A DNA stretch of 64,000 bases from Turritopsis dohrnii (GCA_027922465.2 BQMF02000022.1:1550001-1614000); one strand, 5' to 3'; counted from the first letter of the stretch, positions 1 to 12,101 are shown. The notes: generated by a model not told the origin, from the letters alone. Numbers and translations are program-made.

Positions 1-81
1 GGCTATGGGGACATGTCACCTGATAATTTCGAGGAAGATGAACATTCAGACCCTAATTGTTTGTCTGATCTTAACTCTTGA
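1..81 (+). CDS. C-terminal end of a gene entering from the left (hypothetical)
   Basis: The window opens in a frame that reads 26 codons and stops at a TGA at 79-81. The peptide is acidic and polar (it contains PDNFEEDEHSDPN). Acidic tails of this kind are common at protein C-termini, but 26 codons can also stay open by chance. No family is recognisable, and the 5' part lies outside the window. Confidence 0.3.
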   Translation, partial: GYGDMSPDNFEEDEHSDPNCLSDLNS

Positions 82-1583
82 GAAACATTTTAGAGATGGA
101 TGAGTAGTTTTATTTTGTTCTTGGTCTTGAATACATGCAGACCATATATATCTTTGTTATTTTGAAGTTTATGATTTTCTTCTCTATGTTATTTTTATAT
201 TCTTTTACCATTTTTGTTCATCGGTTTGTATCCATACAGCCATGTTATTTTGATATTTATATATCTTTTCATTGATCTTGTCTTTTTCTTTCGTGTACAT
301 TTAGTACCCAAAAGTAAATCTCCAAGAATGCATTACTCTCAACTTTGCCCAGTTCGTGTATTTGTCAGAACTGTGAGCTAGGTGATCTGTATTTCTTTGT
401 GCCAGTCAGCTGATTTATTCATTTTGTGGTGTTAGTAAGTCAGGGTTTAATGTCAGTGTTTAAGTTGCAGTTCTGCGCCCAGTATCCGACGCCTTCAGAA
501 AAACAGCTTTTCTACTTAGCCCGCTTGAAACGCCCAACATCGTTAATTTAGTCTGATGCGTTCAAAAGTTTAAGAACGTTTTTTAGAGCAAGTTAAAGAA
601 TCCATACACACGTATACATAGACTCTGCATTGAATCTTTTAAAATTTGCTTGGGTTATAAAGGTTAGGGTCACGCTACGACTCATATTAGATGATACCTT
701 CAGGGGATTAAATTTTTCGAATTTTGGCCAACATACAGTCAACGATGGTTATCTGAAATACCCGCCATCTCGAACTTTCACTACATGTTTTTTTATATAA
801 GCAATGAAAAATCCAAAATCAAGCTGGGATATACTTACGCCGAGATCTTAATAAGGCTCAATTAATGCTTCGAAGATGCTTAAAACAAAATTATTCAAAA
901 TTCGAGTGTTTGCTACAATATTTTAATGGTGAATCAAGGTCAAGTGTATAAAGTACGGTACTGTTCTCCTCTTTTCTTCTTTTTAGTCAAAAACATACAG
1001 GAAAAAGATAACTGTAAAGCATTTTTGAAGGCTCGGCATTATGCTTAGCATATGCTTAAAATTTCCCCTTATCCGAGCCTAGATGCTTATAAGCGCACTG
1101 CTTAGACAAAAAAAAAAAAACATGGATGTCGAACTATTTTCTCGGTCCCTTCAAGCAGCAAAATTAATGCACGCAAAACCCACTCAAGTTTGGACTCGCT
1201 AAAGGTAACTCGCATTAGAGTTTTCACCAAAAAGATTGATGGTGGAACCTTTTGCAACCTTATTCTAAAGCTTGAGATTGATATGACGTTATTTTCTTTG
1301 TAAAATTCAATTTGATAATTTGTTACATTGCGCTGACCTTCAAGCCGCCAGGCTCTTGTTTTGTTCTATCTCCATTTTTTTTAAAATGAGAAAATTAAGT
1401 TTTAAATTTCAGAACCACACTGAATCTTTAAGAAACCAACAAGATAAGACTGCCATTTGATGAAGAATTTGCGCTTGTTTTTGGAAAAACCTCACGGGGA
1501 AAGAACAAAATAATCCTGAAAAGCTTGAAAACAATCGGAGCTCATATTTTCCAAAAATGGAGATAGAACAAAATAATTCTCAC
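82..1583. other. AT-rich stretch without a recognisable gene
   Basis: No long reading frame or credible exon chain was seen on either strand. It contains an A-run near 1109 and one arm of the 21-bp inverted repeat listed separately. Confidence 0.5.
1359..1573. repeat. Inverted repeat with exact 21-bp arms
   Basis: Positions 1359-1379 and 1553-1573 are exact reverse complements containing GTTCTATCTCC / GGAGATAGAAC, separated by about 170 bases. The right arm lies just downstream of the donor site of the minus-strand exon at 1584-1883. This could be a small foldback element or a decayed MITE. No target duplication was found. Confidence 0.7.
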
Positions 1584-1883
1584 CTAACGAATTGCTGAGG
1601 ATCAGTGAATACTCCAATAAAATTTGCATACCTTGAATTCTGCCTGCATACACTTCAGTTGGAGTAGAAACAGCAAGTTCTTCATCATCAAAATTGTAAA
1701 TTTCAATTGTGACTTCATTAAAACGTACGTTTTCCCACGTGGCTTGGCTCAAAAAGTTGATTTCCACATATCCTGATTGGTGGATTTTAAACCAACAAAA
1801 CATCTTGCCACGATGACATTTTCCATAAAAAAGGTTAGATTCTGTTGTTTTAAACACGATGAATGTGATCACTGACGGTAAAC
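1584..1883 (-). CDS. Single internal exon of an unknown, probably extracellular protein
   Basis: On the minus strand an acceptor (TTTCTAG) precedes an open exon of 300 bases that ends at a GTGAGA donor. The frame needs two bases from the previous exon and leaves one over, so the exon is symmetric phase 1-1, the class common in extracellular modular proteins. The roughly 99-residue peptide has two cysteines, alternating hydrophobic beta-strand-like segments and the run IEIYNFDDEE. Exons at 12253-12600 and 12102-12215 have the same phase. I do not recognise the domain, and neighbouring exons could not be joined with confidence. Confidence 0.4.
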
Positions 1884-2613
1884 CTAGAAATATATATTAT
1901 GTATTTTATTAATAGGTAGCTGTGAAAAAAGATATTTTTAATTTTTTTGTTCGGGAGGAAAGCTACAACAGATCCAGTCACTAAACGTTCCAATGTAGTT
2001 TCAAGTACAAATTCTTAAAATTCCTTTCTGTCTTTGTGCAATTTGGTAGGAAAAAGTGTGTTCTGATTTACAAGCAAGGTCAAAAAATGAATAGTGATTC
2101 ATATACTAATAGATTACTACATGAAAAATACATGTGAAGGATTAGTGTACTAAAGTTTGACATGTTAATCGAACACTTGCTATGTCATGCTTCTGCTGTT
2201 CAACAATACTTACGAATCCAACTGCGTCCATTATCTTTAGTAGAAAAACAGTTTGGCCGATTTCCACTAAAATTAGATAATCAAGAAGATTCTACTATAA
2301 TTATTCTGGTTTTATTCTTTGTTCACACAGAAATTCAGTAACAAAAAGACCTTTTTGTGCATGTAAGTATTGTGCATGAGTATCATTTGTCAAATCGCAT
2401 TACAAATCAAAGTCACAAGACTAATTAATTGATACCAGTGCTCATAGTTTTTGTAGCACCTACAGTTTGTCCAGTTCTACTTTTGTTTATAATAGCTTTG
2501 ATATTGCACCGTTATGAACATTTGCAGATGCACTATAAATACTTGTTAGTAAAAATAAAACCTTTGTAGTAAACAGGATTTCTTTAAACTGTCACGGTCA
2601 TTAATTCCTTAAA

Positions 2614-3164
2614 GCCTGGCTCAGACCCTGACGCTTAAAACGATTACGACGATTAAAAAAAAAAGTATCAGTTAGCGCCGCCAGGTCTCAACACTCTGTC
2701 TGAACACAGGTAAAGTTTGTTCACTACTAACACTACATTTACTACATCAAACTTATGAACCCCTGTTTTAAAACATACTATGGTTTTATTTTTGATGTTT
2801 AAATTTTTTAATTTATGTGCTAATCACACTGAAACTAACGATTTGGCCATGAATGTGGTGAACAGACTTCATCTCAAAATACTAATTTCAAATTTGTTTC
2901 AAACACACGATGCTTCTTTCCCTTGTAAGGTTTGAATTTCTTTGTAAAATTTGAAGCACGTGCCATCACAATAGAGTAGACGTAAAATTCAATAGATTTC
3001 TACAAAGCTACAATAGAACGACAACGACAAAAAAATTTTTTTTGATGTTTTGTCGGCGTTTATGACGATTACGACTATTACAAAAGTGTTCACGTTAGAC
3101 GATTACGACGATTACAATAAATTTAAATCGTCGTATTCGTCGTAAACGTAAGGTCTGAACCAGC
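2614..3164. mobile_element. MITE with TACGACGA subterminal repeats
   Basis: The left end (from 2614, CTGGCTCAGACC) and the reverse complement of the right end (up to 3164, CTGGTTCAGACC) match over about 40 bases with a few differences. Inside the arms GACGATTACGACGATTAC-type repeats recur at about 2638, 3063 and 3098. There is no coding capacity. The structure is that of a non-autonomous DNA transposon of about 550 bp. I could not find a convincing target-site duplication, so the superfamily is open. Confidence 0.7.
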
Positions 3165-3939
3165 TCAATGGTTAATTGAAAGTACGTTTTCAGGTGCAAT
3201 TATTCTTTTGTTTATTAAGAACTTGTCCTGGTGTTATTGAACACACTAAAACTAATATCACATCACAATATGAAAAATTGTGAGACGGGGACTTGAAATT
3301 TTTTACATCCTACGAGCAATCTTTAGTTGCTACTTAAAACAAAACGTCTTCTCCACTGGGATCCAAAGCCTATCAGAGTTGAAGAGTTAAATTGTTGACG
3401 CAGCAAATAATCGTAATCAAACTCAAAATTTTATTCGCCGCTCTTCATCAAATGGCAGCAAGAGCAAGTCGCTGTGTTCAGAGAAACGGGGACATGTTGA
3501 AACAGCTTTGTTTCTAATGACTCTTTTGTTTTACACTCACTTGACTTTGATAGTTGTTATTGTAAGGATGTGTAAATTTACAATTAAGAAAATAATTGGA
3601 TTTTTTCATGGTAAAATCCTTAATTGTTTCCAAAATAAAAGCTTTTGGAGAAAAACGGTTTTTTTTTAAATCTTTGATTAAATCCTATCACATGGTGTAA
3701 AAATCGCTGAAATCTGATGTATGTGTGAAAAGTTATAGCTTATTAAAATCTCAGACCGAAACTCTCTCGGACACACTATAGTGAAAACTCTAAAAAATCT
3801 AGTTCCGTTGTTAATTCACTTAAGCCTTCAACCATTTCTGTGATCATGACTGCACTGAAGTTTTCTATACGGTTTTCTATAGGCTTCCTGTGTAAGTTTT
3901 CTAAAAAGTCTGGTAAACTAAGCTATGACTTTCTACAAG
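3165..3939. other. AT-rich stretch, no gene seen
   Basis: Low-complexity AT sequence with a small inverted repeat around 3580-3630. No supported exon. Confidence 0.5.
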
Positions 3940-4140
3940 TACCACTGCATGAAATGCCCGGGAATGCGAGAGAATACGATTATTGGATATTTGATGGTGG
4001 ACGGCAGTATACGATGTTAGACAGTTACCATTAATGTGATTGTCGGATATTGTTTCGTACTTGTGTATATTTTGTGGCGTATACGTATCACACAGTATAC
4101 GATATCGGAGATATGGCTTCACAGTATACGGCGTGTGAAC
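3940..4140. repeat. GTATAC-rich array 1
   Basis: The palindrome GTATAC and close variants recur several times (for example near 4007, 4079, 4095 and 4121). The same word is dense at 5462-5535 and 11320-11590. Such clusters resemble the subterminal binding-site arrays of large DNA transposons. No clear terminal inverted repeat was found. Confidence 0.5.
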
Positions 4141-4979
4141 ATAAAAAATATCATTATGCAAATTTTCCATTTTGAAAGTTAATTATGTTGACTGAATTGG
4201 TTGTATGCTGATAAAAGAAATGTGGTAATAAAAACTGTAAAACTTGAGCAGCATAGTGTATTCCCACAAACCAGGAAAATTATAAGAGGAGACAAACTTG
4301 CGACAAGTGGTTTGTTATTACAGAAAATACAATGAAATATACACATGGTAGAGAAACAAAGAACTTTATAAATAGAATATTCTTTAGTAGGAAACTCGTC
4401 GAAAAAGCACAATGATGGAAATAAAATTAAGACACTCAAAAGACAAAAATTCTTATCCATATAGTCAAGGAAGTGATTACAAGTTTTACCCATAAATTAT
4501 ACCGATTCGCATCGTCTTATCGCTTCTCCAATATTACAAGTGCTATCAAAGGCATAACGTTTTCAGCCCGGCGCTAAATCAGACGAGATCACTCGGAGAA
4601 AAACGATTTTATGTTGTAGCGTTTTTTTTATCTCGAGCTGCAATGTTTTTAAATAATATGATGGCGGGCTGTGATTTCGATCGACTCTGTCACTACTTTT
4701 TGTTTTTGTTCTTGTTAGATATAAATTTGATAAAAAAAGACAGAAGCTCCACCAAAAAACCTGTTGTATGTGTGGAAAACAGGTATGTATTGGCTTTTAA
4801 TTTAAACATATTTTTGGATTGTAAAATGATAATGAATTTATTATTATCTAGATATTTCCGAATGAGACCAGACTTCTCTACTCACACTGGTTGCAGCAAT
4901 AATTGGTTTTTATTTATATAAGATAAGATCATAATTTTTGTATATAAACGATTACATAAACAAGAATATACAAACTTAC
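4141..4979. other. No supported gene
   Basis: Short open frames are present on both strands but none has recognisable domain content or credible splice sites. If the zinc-finger exon at 4980-5136 once had downstream exons, they should lie here on the minus strand; none is visible. Confidence 0.45.
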
Positions 4980-5136
4980 CTTCTTTTGCATCATCTGAGT
5001 ATTCTGAGTTTTTTATCCATCTTTTCTGCTTAAAAAACAATTTCTTGTGTTCGTAAAACGCCGAGTGTGAAAGGTACTGGTGACAATGCGGACAAAGTTT
5101 TCTTTTTCTTTCCCTTCGCTGAACTGAGGTATTCAT
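4980..5136 (-). CDS. First exon of a transposon-type zinc-finger protein (orphan exon)
   Basis: An ATG at 5136 opens a 52-codon exon that ends at a consensus GTAAG donor. The peptide starts with a basic tract and then has CPHCHQYLSHSAFYEHKKLF, a Cys2-His zinc-finger pattern. I associate this kind of N-terminal exon with animal CACTA/EnSpm-like transposase genes. In such elements this gene diverges from a plus-strand partner, as it does here (5883 onward). The catalytic exons expected further left are absent, so this is probably the remnant of an internally deleted transposase gene. The CACTA assignment rests on memory of the motif style. Confidence 0.45.
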
Positions 5137-5882
5137 TTTAAACAGTTTTTAAATGGCTGTCGATGAAACAGATTTATTATGGAGTACTATTGTCGTATTC
5201 GGTGGTACACTTTGTGTATACTCCCTATGCGACTGTCCAAAAACCTTGGGTTTACAAATTAATTTGTATTTGGGGGTTTACATTTATTGTCATTTTCAGT
5301 ATTATGAAGCATTGATGATGATACTTGATAATCAGAATTTTTTCAGACGTAGTTTTTTCTAAAACGACTATGAGTTTTTGCAAATGCTACATATTTATTT
5401 AATACTCATGCTTTTTAACATGGAATTTGCTTTCGTTACCCCCGTCTTAAAGTTTTCATCAATGCCGTATACTAACGTATTTCAACGTATACATGTGTAT
5501 ACTGGCGTATACCATTGTATACTTATGTATTTTTAGTCCGAGGAGCCTGGGGTGTCCAATTTAGTCCTCCCTGCTGACTCGGGGGGTATAATTTTTGTTT
5601 CATTTGTTATTGTTATAGAGTATTTCTTTGCAGTTCCAGAGTATATTATTACAGGCCTGTCACAATTTCATACTTTATCAGATATTTTGATTGAGTGTCA
5701 TTTAAATGTATTATTATAATGTATATTGTTCGTTAAATATGCTTGTTGAAACACCCCATGTATATAATTGGCGCGAAGATATCGAATTTTTGGTCAATAC
5801 CTAGTCCTTTATACCCCTTTCTGTCTCTGTCTCTGAACTAGCTACGTTGTCAGTAATCTTTTTGATCGAGTGTTTCGCTGAA
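5137..5882. promoter_or_regulatory. Divergent intergenic region with GTATAC cluster
   Basis: This 0.75-kb gap separates the minus-strand zinc-finger exon from the plus-strand gene starting at 5883, so it should hold both promoters. It contains GTATAC array 2 at about 5462-5535, with at least five near-identical words in about 70 bases. No TATA box or initiator can be assigned with confidence. Confidence 0.35.
5462..5535. repeat. GTATAC-rich array 2
   Basis: A dense run of CGTATAC-type words within the divergent intergenic region. It shares vocabulary with the arrays at 3940-4140 and 11320-11590. Confidence 0.5.
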
Positions 5883-8800
5883 ATGGCTGAAAATTTCACT
5901 ATTGTAAAACGCAAATTTGCAAAGAATAAGGAAAATGATCATCCAGTGAGGTAAGAAGTTTGCTGTTACTTTCCTAGTAACTAATAAAGTTGAGGATTTT
6001 GAAGTTTTTGTTCGGAAAATCAAAGCTTTGAACTCATCCAAATGTTTTGTTTTGTTTGTTTGCGTTTTTTTTTTTTTTTTTTGAAATGAGGATGCATCTT
6101 GAGTATGAAGAATTTGAAGATAGCTAAATCTGACTGACATTATTCATTTCCTGCATTTCAATGCATTTAAAATTTGAAAAACTAACGAAAATATCGAGTA
6201 AAAAAATAGATTCCAGGTTATAGCGCACCGGTCAAAGTTCAATATTGTTTACAAACAAAACGTTTTAAATTTTCGCGCTAATTTATTTTATCATAATGGG
6301 GTGCGATCAGCAGTTTCGTTTTAAAAATATTAGAGCATTTTTTTCAAAACAAATTCAAAAACGATGTTGCACGTACTGGTTATGGCATATCGTTAGCTAG
6401 ACTGATAGAATTTCCTTTGTAGAAATTCTTCATGATCTTAAAATATTTTTGGATGTTGTTTCATATGATGGATTAATGCATGTTGTTTCTTCTTAATATT
6501 TATTTTCTAAACCTTATGATTTTTTTTCTTATAGTTCCCCAGCGCAACTAAAGAAAGTAAACTCGTTTTCTTCTGCAACTGGTCAACTTCGTAGGTGAGG
6601 TTTTTATTTTGTTTACAATTAGTATCTTTGTACCCTGTATATATAATTATTATATGGATTCAGTGGGACTGGCTCCCCATCCCCTCCTATGATACCCCTT
6701 TTTGTATAAAACACATTAATGTAGGGCTTTGGTAAAATTAAGATGAAAAGAGTGATTTCTTTGAAGATTCATAATGACAACATATATGATTTTAGTAATA
6801 TCTCTGTATATATATTTTGGGATGAAATAATAGTTGGTATGAATTTATCTAGGCGCGCCTCTGTGCTAAAGATAGTTCTAGACTAGGTGCATTTGTGCTA
6901 AGTTGAAATACCAATAATTTATGTAATCCTTAATATACAGAGTGTAAAATCATATCTGCAACACTTGTAATATTAAATTGATCATTATATTTAATATTAT
7001 ATTTCCTGCACAGTAATTTTAAGTTTTTTTGTTTTTATATTTTCCCATATATACATCAATAAAAAATGTTGTAGTAGTGATAAAGATGATGTCTGTTTTG
7101 ATTTATCTATATTTGTTATTTATTGTCTGGTCTGGACATAAGACATCTGCTGTATATGCATCTACTGGTTTGAAACCAGCTAATGTTTACGGTCAAAGCC
7201 TTGTTAAATTTGTTAGGGAGGTTGAGGTTTCGGCCAAATGCGGACATCCTTTTTCTGAAATTTCATTTAGCTCTAATTTTTTCAAAGATCTGATAAAATT
7301 TCACTAAAAATTAATATTCAAGCTTAAAAATCATTGTTTCAAACTCACTCTTGAAATTCTCACTCATAAAATCCCTTTGAAAGTATATTTTGTGGCCTCT
7401 ATCAAGTCCTTACTTTGATTTGGAAAAAAGAAGTTATGTCTGCACGGACACGGGGAGGGGGAGTTGAGTGGTTTGCAGACAGGTGTGGACACAGGGAGGT
7501 GGGGGGAGGGGGAGGGGGGAGGGGGTATAAAAATGGCCAAATTTGTGCAGACGTCTTTTATGGATGGTCCCTAAGTATAGGATATTATGGAAAAGCAGCG
7601 TAAGACACACCTTGTCTATATGCACTTTTGTCATTTTGAAACTATTTGTAGGCTGCTTCATTTAAATTCTGGCTGCACAAATGATATCTCTGAAAGCCAG
7701 TGAGTTATTTTTTTGCTTTTTTGTTTGTTTGGGGTTTTTATTTGCATCAATCATATTATTTGCTCAAACAATATTTCTAATACTTGTAGATTTTCTTGTG
7801 TTTCACCTGATCCTAATGATGATGCTTGTCATCCTGTTCAAATAGCACAGTATGTGAAAATACATCATACATTCATAAAACTTGTTTGTAGTGTATATCA
7901 ATATAATGAAACAAGCTCGTTTGACTGAATATATATTGAAGGAATAGGTACCAATGCCAGCAACACTGATGTGAACTTAAAGACATGTGTTAATAAAGAT
8001 AAGCCTAGGCTATCTGCAATTGCATTGAAGCTAACAATTCACTGATACAGTAACTAAGCTTGTTTCATGAAACCTGGTTGTATATGAACTGTTTGGAATA
8101 TGCCTCTTTTCTTTACTTGGTTAAGTTGAATATTTTTTACAAACTTTTTGGTATTATAGACAGTTAGAAAATTCTGGTTTATCTAAAAACAGTTTCATAG
8201 CTGTCCCCAAGTAAGTTTCGTTTGCTCTCAAATTGTTTGATAGCTATGCTAAGTTTAAAAGTAATAACCAGACATTATTCATACTTAGCCAAACTTGTAC
8301 ACCACCAACAAAAAAGAGAAACACTATTACAAGTACTCCAGCTAACAGTCTCAGTCATAGGTTGGCCTAATGAATCTTTTCTGATCAGTAAAGAATTGTT
8401 ACTTATGACAAATTTGAAAAAATTCTATATTTTACTCTAGAATTTCACAAACTCTTCCTTTGTCTGGCAATTCACCTGTAGATAGTCGTGATAATCAGTT
8501 AATAAGGTCAGTAGTTTAGCAGTATGTAGCTTGTCATTATTTCTTTCATTTCTTTTTTCCCTTTCATTTACATATTATCTATATCATATAAATTCATATT
8601 TTGTTAATTTCATTTATCTATCCCTCTAGATTTATTATGCTTTCCATAAAATTCTAAATGAAACCAAAAGTGATTGCTTGGTTTTATAGGTCATCTCATA
8701 TAAGGTCAAAAGTTGGGAAGCACAAAAAATACCAAAACATGAAACTTAAAAAAAAGGCAAGAAAAGTGGCTACACAGGAAGCAGAGAAATCAATAGAAAA

Positions 8801-9337
8801 TCTCAAACTTAAGCATTTACAGGATGAACTTGACAATGAGAAGCGAAAAACAACTTTATTACAGACAAAAATTTTGTCAACAAAGTCGATACAAAAAATG
8901 GGGAAAATGTCAGTCACAACCAGGTTGTTCAGTTGTAACACAAGAAATACAATTGGGAAAACTACTGGAAAATGCAAGGCAGAGCTTTCAATATTCTTAC
9001 CTTCATTTCCATGTGACATTCAGTCATCTTCCCTTAAAATGTCTGATGTTATGCTAGGCGAGGGTACATTTGGCACTGTTAGACTTGGAAAGGTACCTCA
9101 CATTACCAATGATCCACTTGCTATCAAGTTGGTTTCTACGAAACTCAGTAAACCTGTGGATATTTTAGCTGAGGTCAAGGTTTCCCATGCACTAAGTGGT
9201 CATCCGAAGTGAAACAAGTGTCAATCACTTGACAATATACCGAATGAACTCTCCGTATGTATTGTAAACAATTACATTTGATTTGTAGTGCAGCAAATGT
9301 AGTTCTGCTTCCTTCAACAGCGAATGACATTTTTTAG
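5883..9337 (+). CDS. Spliced transposon-type gene: coiled coil plus kinase N-lobe
   Basis: Six exons join in frame at GT..AG sites: 5883-5950, 6535-6594, 7790-7849, 8160-8210, 8441-8506 and 8690-9208. A probable last exon, 9289-9337, ends in TAG. Every junction through 8690 is phase 2, which supports the model. The product begins MAENFTIVKRKF, is polar and low in complexity, then forms a Lys/Glu-rich coiled coil (coded at about 8740-8900). It ends with a protein-kinase N-lobe: glycine loop GEGTFGTV, catalytic-lysine motif LAIKL, and a helix-C-like glutamate before SGHP. Translation stops right after, so HRD and DFG are absent and catalysis is unlikely. The coiled-coil/kinase pairing next to a divergent zinc-finger exon suggests a transposon accessory gene. 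An alternative donor at 8924 would exclude the kinase part. Confidence 0.6.
7440..7600. repeat. G-rich low-complexity tract in an intron
   Basis: Runs such as GGGGGGAGGGGGAGGGG occur at about 7450-7525, followed by sequence resembling a transposon end (GCAGACGTCTTTTATGGATG). It lies in the intron between exons 6535-6594 and 7790-7849. It could be part of a small inserted repeat, and the G-runs could form quadruplexes. Confidence 0.5.
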
Positions 9338-9340
9338 CAA

Positions 9341-10197
9341 ATGATTCATGATGCTTATAAGGCTATTGACGAAGATAGTCGATGGAATTTGGATGGCGAA
9401 AGGTCCTTTTTTCATTTTTATCATCATTGTATGACGAGAGTTCATACGAGAGTTCACACTGTTTTCTTGAAAATAACATTCTTATTTTTTAGATTTAACA
9501 CTATAGCCACAACAACGAGGTTACCAGTGTTCTGATGTCAATGGTAACTGATAAATGCCCTGATGCGTCACGTTTCTCGTCGTCCATTATGAGAAGTAAG
9601 TGAATTATTATAAGTAACTTTTATTCCAAAATTGTAACTTTGTTTTTACCATTAACTTTTTATAAACTTATATATAGTATCAATACAGTACAGTAGTTGA
9701 AATAACGAGTACCATTTTTTCAGAGGCCTGCCGCAGATATTTCCAAAGTTTGTCGAGGTCCGAAAAAGATAAGATGGACGATAAGTTTGACGAAATGAGG
9801 GAGGAAAAAAGAAAAAATTCTGCGAGGCATAGGGTAAGTTATTGCCCTTGCAGTTGATGATTACAGTCTTTAGAAACTGCCACCATATTTTGTGACTTTC
9901 TTGTAGTTAAAGAACGCCAGAAGCAAGTACGGGGATTTGGAGGTCTGGAGGAGCATTCCTGCAGAGCTCATGAGCGATGCAGAAGAAGACGAGTTTGGCA
10001 ACAAAATAAAACGAACGGTTATGTGGCGGATCGATGAAGTAACACAACTTTGTCGAGAAAGTGATAGCGCTCGTAACGCATCATTTATTTATGGCCAACC
10101 TGTTATACGAGGGCCGACAAATAAAGTTCCGTCAGCCCTCATCAAACCACAATATAGACTGGATTTGGACAATTTGAATGAAAACGAGGCAGTTTAG
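9341..10197 (+). CDS. Spliced helical accessory protein with WR-containing C-terminal domain
   Basis: Exons 9341-9402, 9507-9595, 9724-9833 and 9907-10197 join in frame (phases 2, 1, 0) from ATG to TAG. The second exon uses an acceptor ending CACTATAG; the nearer AG would hit a stop. The product, about 183 residues, has a helical basic segment (KACRRYFQSLSRSEKDKMDD, then EEKRKNSARHR) and an acidic/tryptophan block (PAELMSDAEEDEFG, then VMWRIDEVT). Proteins with this layout occur as unnamed, often multicopy ORFs in invertebrate genomes, which I take as transposon-associated. It begins four bases after the stop of the upstream gene, so the two could be alternative parts of one locus. No enzymatic motif is visible. 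A DNA-binding or structural role is only a guess. Confidence 0.6.
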
Positions 10198-10443
10198 TCT
10201 CACCATTTTGTTGTTAAGTGACAGCAGACCTTGGACTTACATCTAAAAATATGCGTTAACATGAACCCCGTATTGAAATCAATCAGTTGGATCATAAGAC
10301 TTTATTTTTACTTCCCTTTTGAATCGTTGAATCTGTATCAAAATTTTTCATGCAAAACAAATATTCTTAGCGTAGCAAAACGCTATAAACTCAATGCGGC
10401 GTCTGTGTAAACGCACTCATTAATGAACAACCCAGCATAATGT

Positions 10444-10685
10444 TGAATTGACCGTTCCTCTTATTCAGTTATCTCCTTAATACGTCACGCAACTACCACA
10501 ATGCCATTAGAAAAAATCATTCAAAATGCTACAATGAAATGATAAAAGGTTTTCACGGATAACACTGATATTCTCACATTTAAAAAGGTGATTAAAGTAA
10601 TCTGAAAGCAAGTAATTATTGTATTGCATTGTCGTGGTCGTGTTCAGTATTATGGAGATCACTGAATAAGGAGAACGGCGAATTC
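10444..10685. mobile_element. Short MITE-like inverted repeat
   Basis: Positions 10444-10490 and 10641-10685 are imperfect reverse complements sharing TTATTCAG and ATCTCC blocks over about 45 bases per arm. The intervening 150 bases have no coding potential. It lies just downstream of the gene ending at 10197. No clear target duplication was seen. Confidence 0.55.
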
Positions 10686-10690
10686 ATTGA

Positions 10691-11319
10691 TTAGCCTTCT
10701 TTCTACAACAATCCAGGCTGTGTGTCACACTTTTATCTTAGAGAGTGATATATTTAACTTTCTTTCATGATCATTATAAATTTGACGTAAAGCCACGCAT
10801 AGGCGACGTTAATTATTTCCGGGAAACCCTTACTTTTTTTTACATTGCCTTCGTTTTGATCGACTTGATTGGCTAACGTCAACGAATAACGATGGCAGTT
10901 AGGTTCCTTATTAAAATATCAACAGACTTTATTTCATCGTGAAAGGGCAAACAGGTGGAAGACTACTTACATAACTTTTTTCTCTTCCACGATTTTGTTT
11001 TTCGGTAGCATTTGACACTGCCACAACGGTTTGTTTTTTTGTTAAGTTCAACCGCAAAAAGTTTTCACGCCGAATTAGTACCTACATAACTCATGCAGTG
11101 GATTGGTATCCTTGTGATCTTTAACTTTGTAATTTGAATCGGAGATATCGAGATATGCTAATGCAATTCTTTTATAATGTAAATATTGTAGGTTGTATGT
11201 ATAATTATTCAAGCAAAATTAATGAAATAAAAGACATGTTGTTGGAAAATGGAAATTTGACCAGTATTCTCCTTTTGATACTGCCACGCGTGCGATGATC
11301 ATAGTATGATTTAGCAAGC
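10691..11319. other. No gene seen
   Basis: AT-rich sequence without a supported exon on either strand. Confidence 0.45.
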
Positions 11320-11590
11320 CCTGCGAGATTTTCCCACCGTATAGCACCGTATACAATATGAGCGTATACCATCGTATTATGGCGGATACTGTCGGATCCG
11401 TGAAGCGAATGCAACAGTTTACGACATAGTATACAGCCTCAATATCCTACATTGTATAACATCGTGCTTAAATGGTACATATCCAACATGTATACTATTG
11501 GGTACGGTAATGCCGTGTACGGCTAGATACTATCGTATATGTGTACATATGCGGTAGAATACAACAGTTTATACTTGCGTATTTTCAAAT
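11320..11590. repeat. GTATAC-rich array 3
   Basis: Many GTATAC, CGTATA and TGTATAC words in about 270 bases, the same vocabulary as the arrays at 3940-4140 and 5462-5535. Together the outer arrays bracket the gene block at 4980-10197 and could mark subterminal regions of one element of about 7.6 kb. Confidence 0.5.
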
Positions 11591-12101
11591 ACTTTGCGCA
11601 TTTAACTTTTAACTCTCTATTTGCTTAACATATCCTTGTCATAAGGCTTGTCGGAACATACTCTTTATCGTTCAGCTTTCTGACTCAATGAACACGCGAA
11701 TCCGCATATACACTTTAAAAGAATTATTAATGGAAAAAATTTGTAATTATGAAAAATACTTGTGCCTCATCATGATTTATCCCTATAAAAGCGCGCGTAC
11801 TGATAATAAACGTTATCAAGCATGGCAAATAGACTCTGAAAATTATTTGAACTTACAGGTCACCGTTTGGGTTGCAAATAAAGATAGTGTGAGTACCAGC
11901 TTCATATAGAATGGATCCTGATGTTATATCATCTATGTTGTCCCATGCTGGAAAAAAGTTATTATTTAAAATGTCTAAATACTTCTGTAAAAACACATAA
12001 AAAAATTCGTGTAAATCTTCTTTGTGACTTTTGATAATAGGAAAACATTTCAAACTATGTTATCTTACGACATAATTCAAATTTAGGTAAAGGACATCTA
12101 C

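Noticed and set aside
4179..4493. Minus-strand frame of 104 codons rich in Phe, Leu and Cys
   Set aside because: Composition reflects AT-rich DNA; no splice sites or domains.
11853..11984. Further exon of the 12.1-12.9 kb minus-strand gene
   Set aside because: Protein-like and preceded by an acceptor, but its phase does not fit the preceding donor, so it was not joined.
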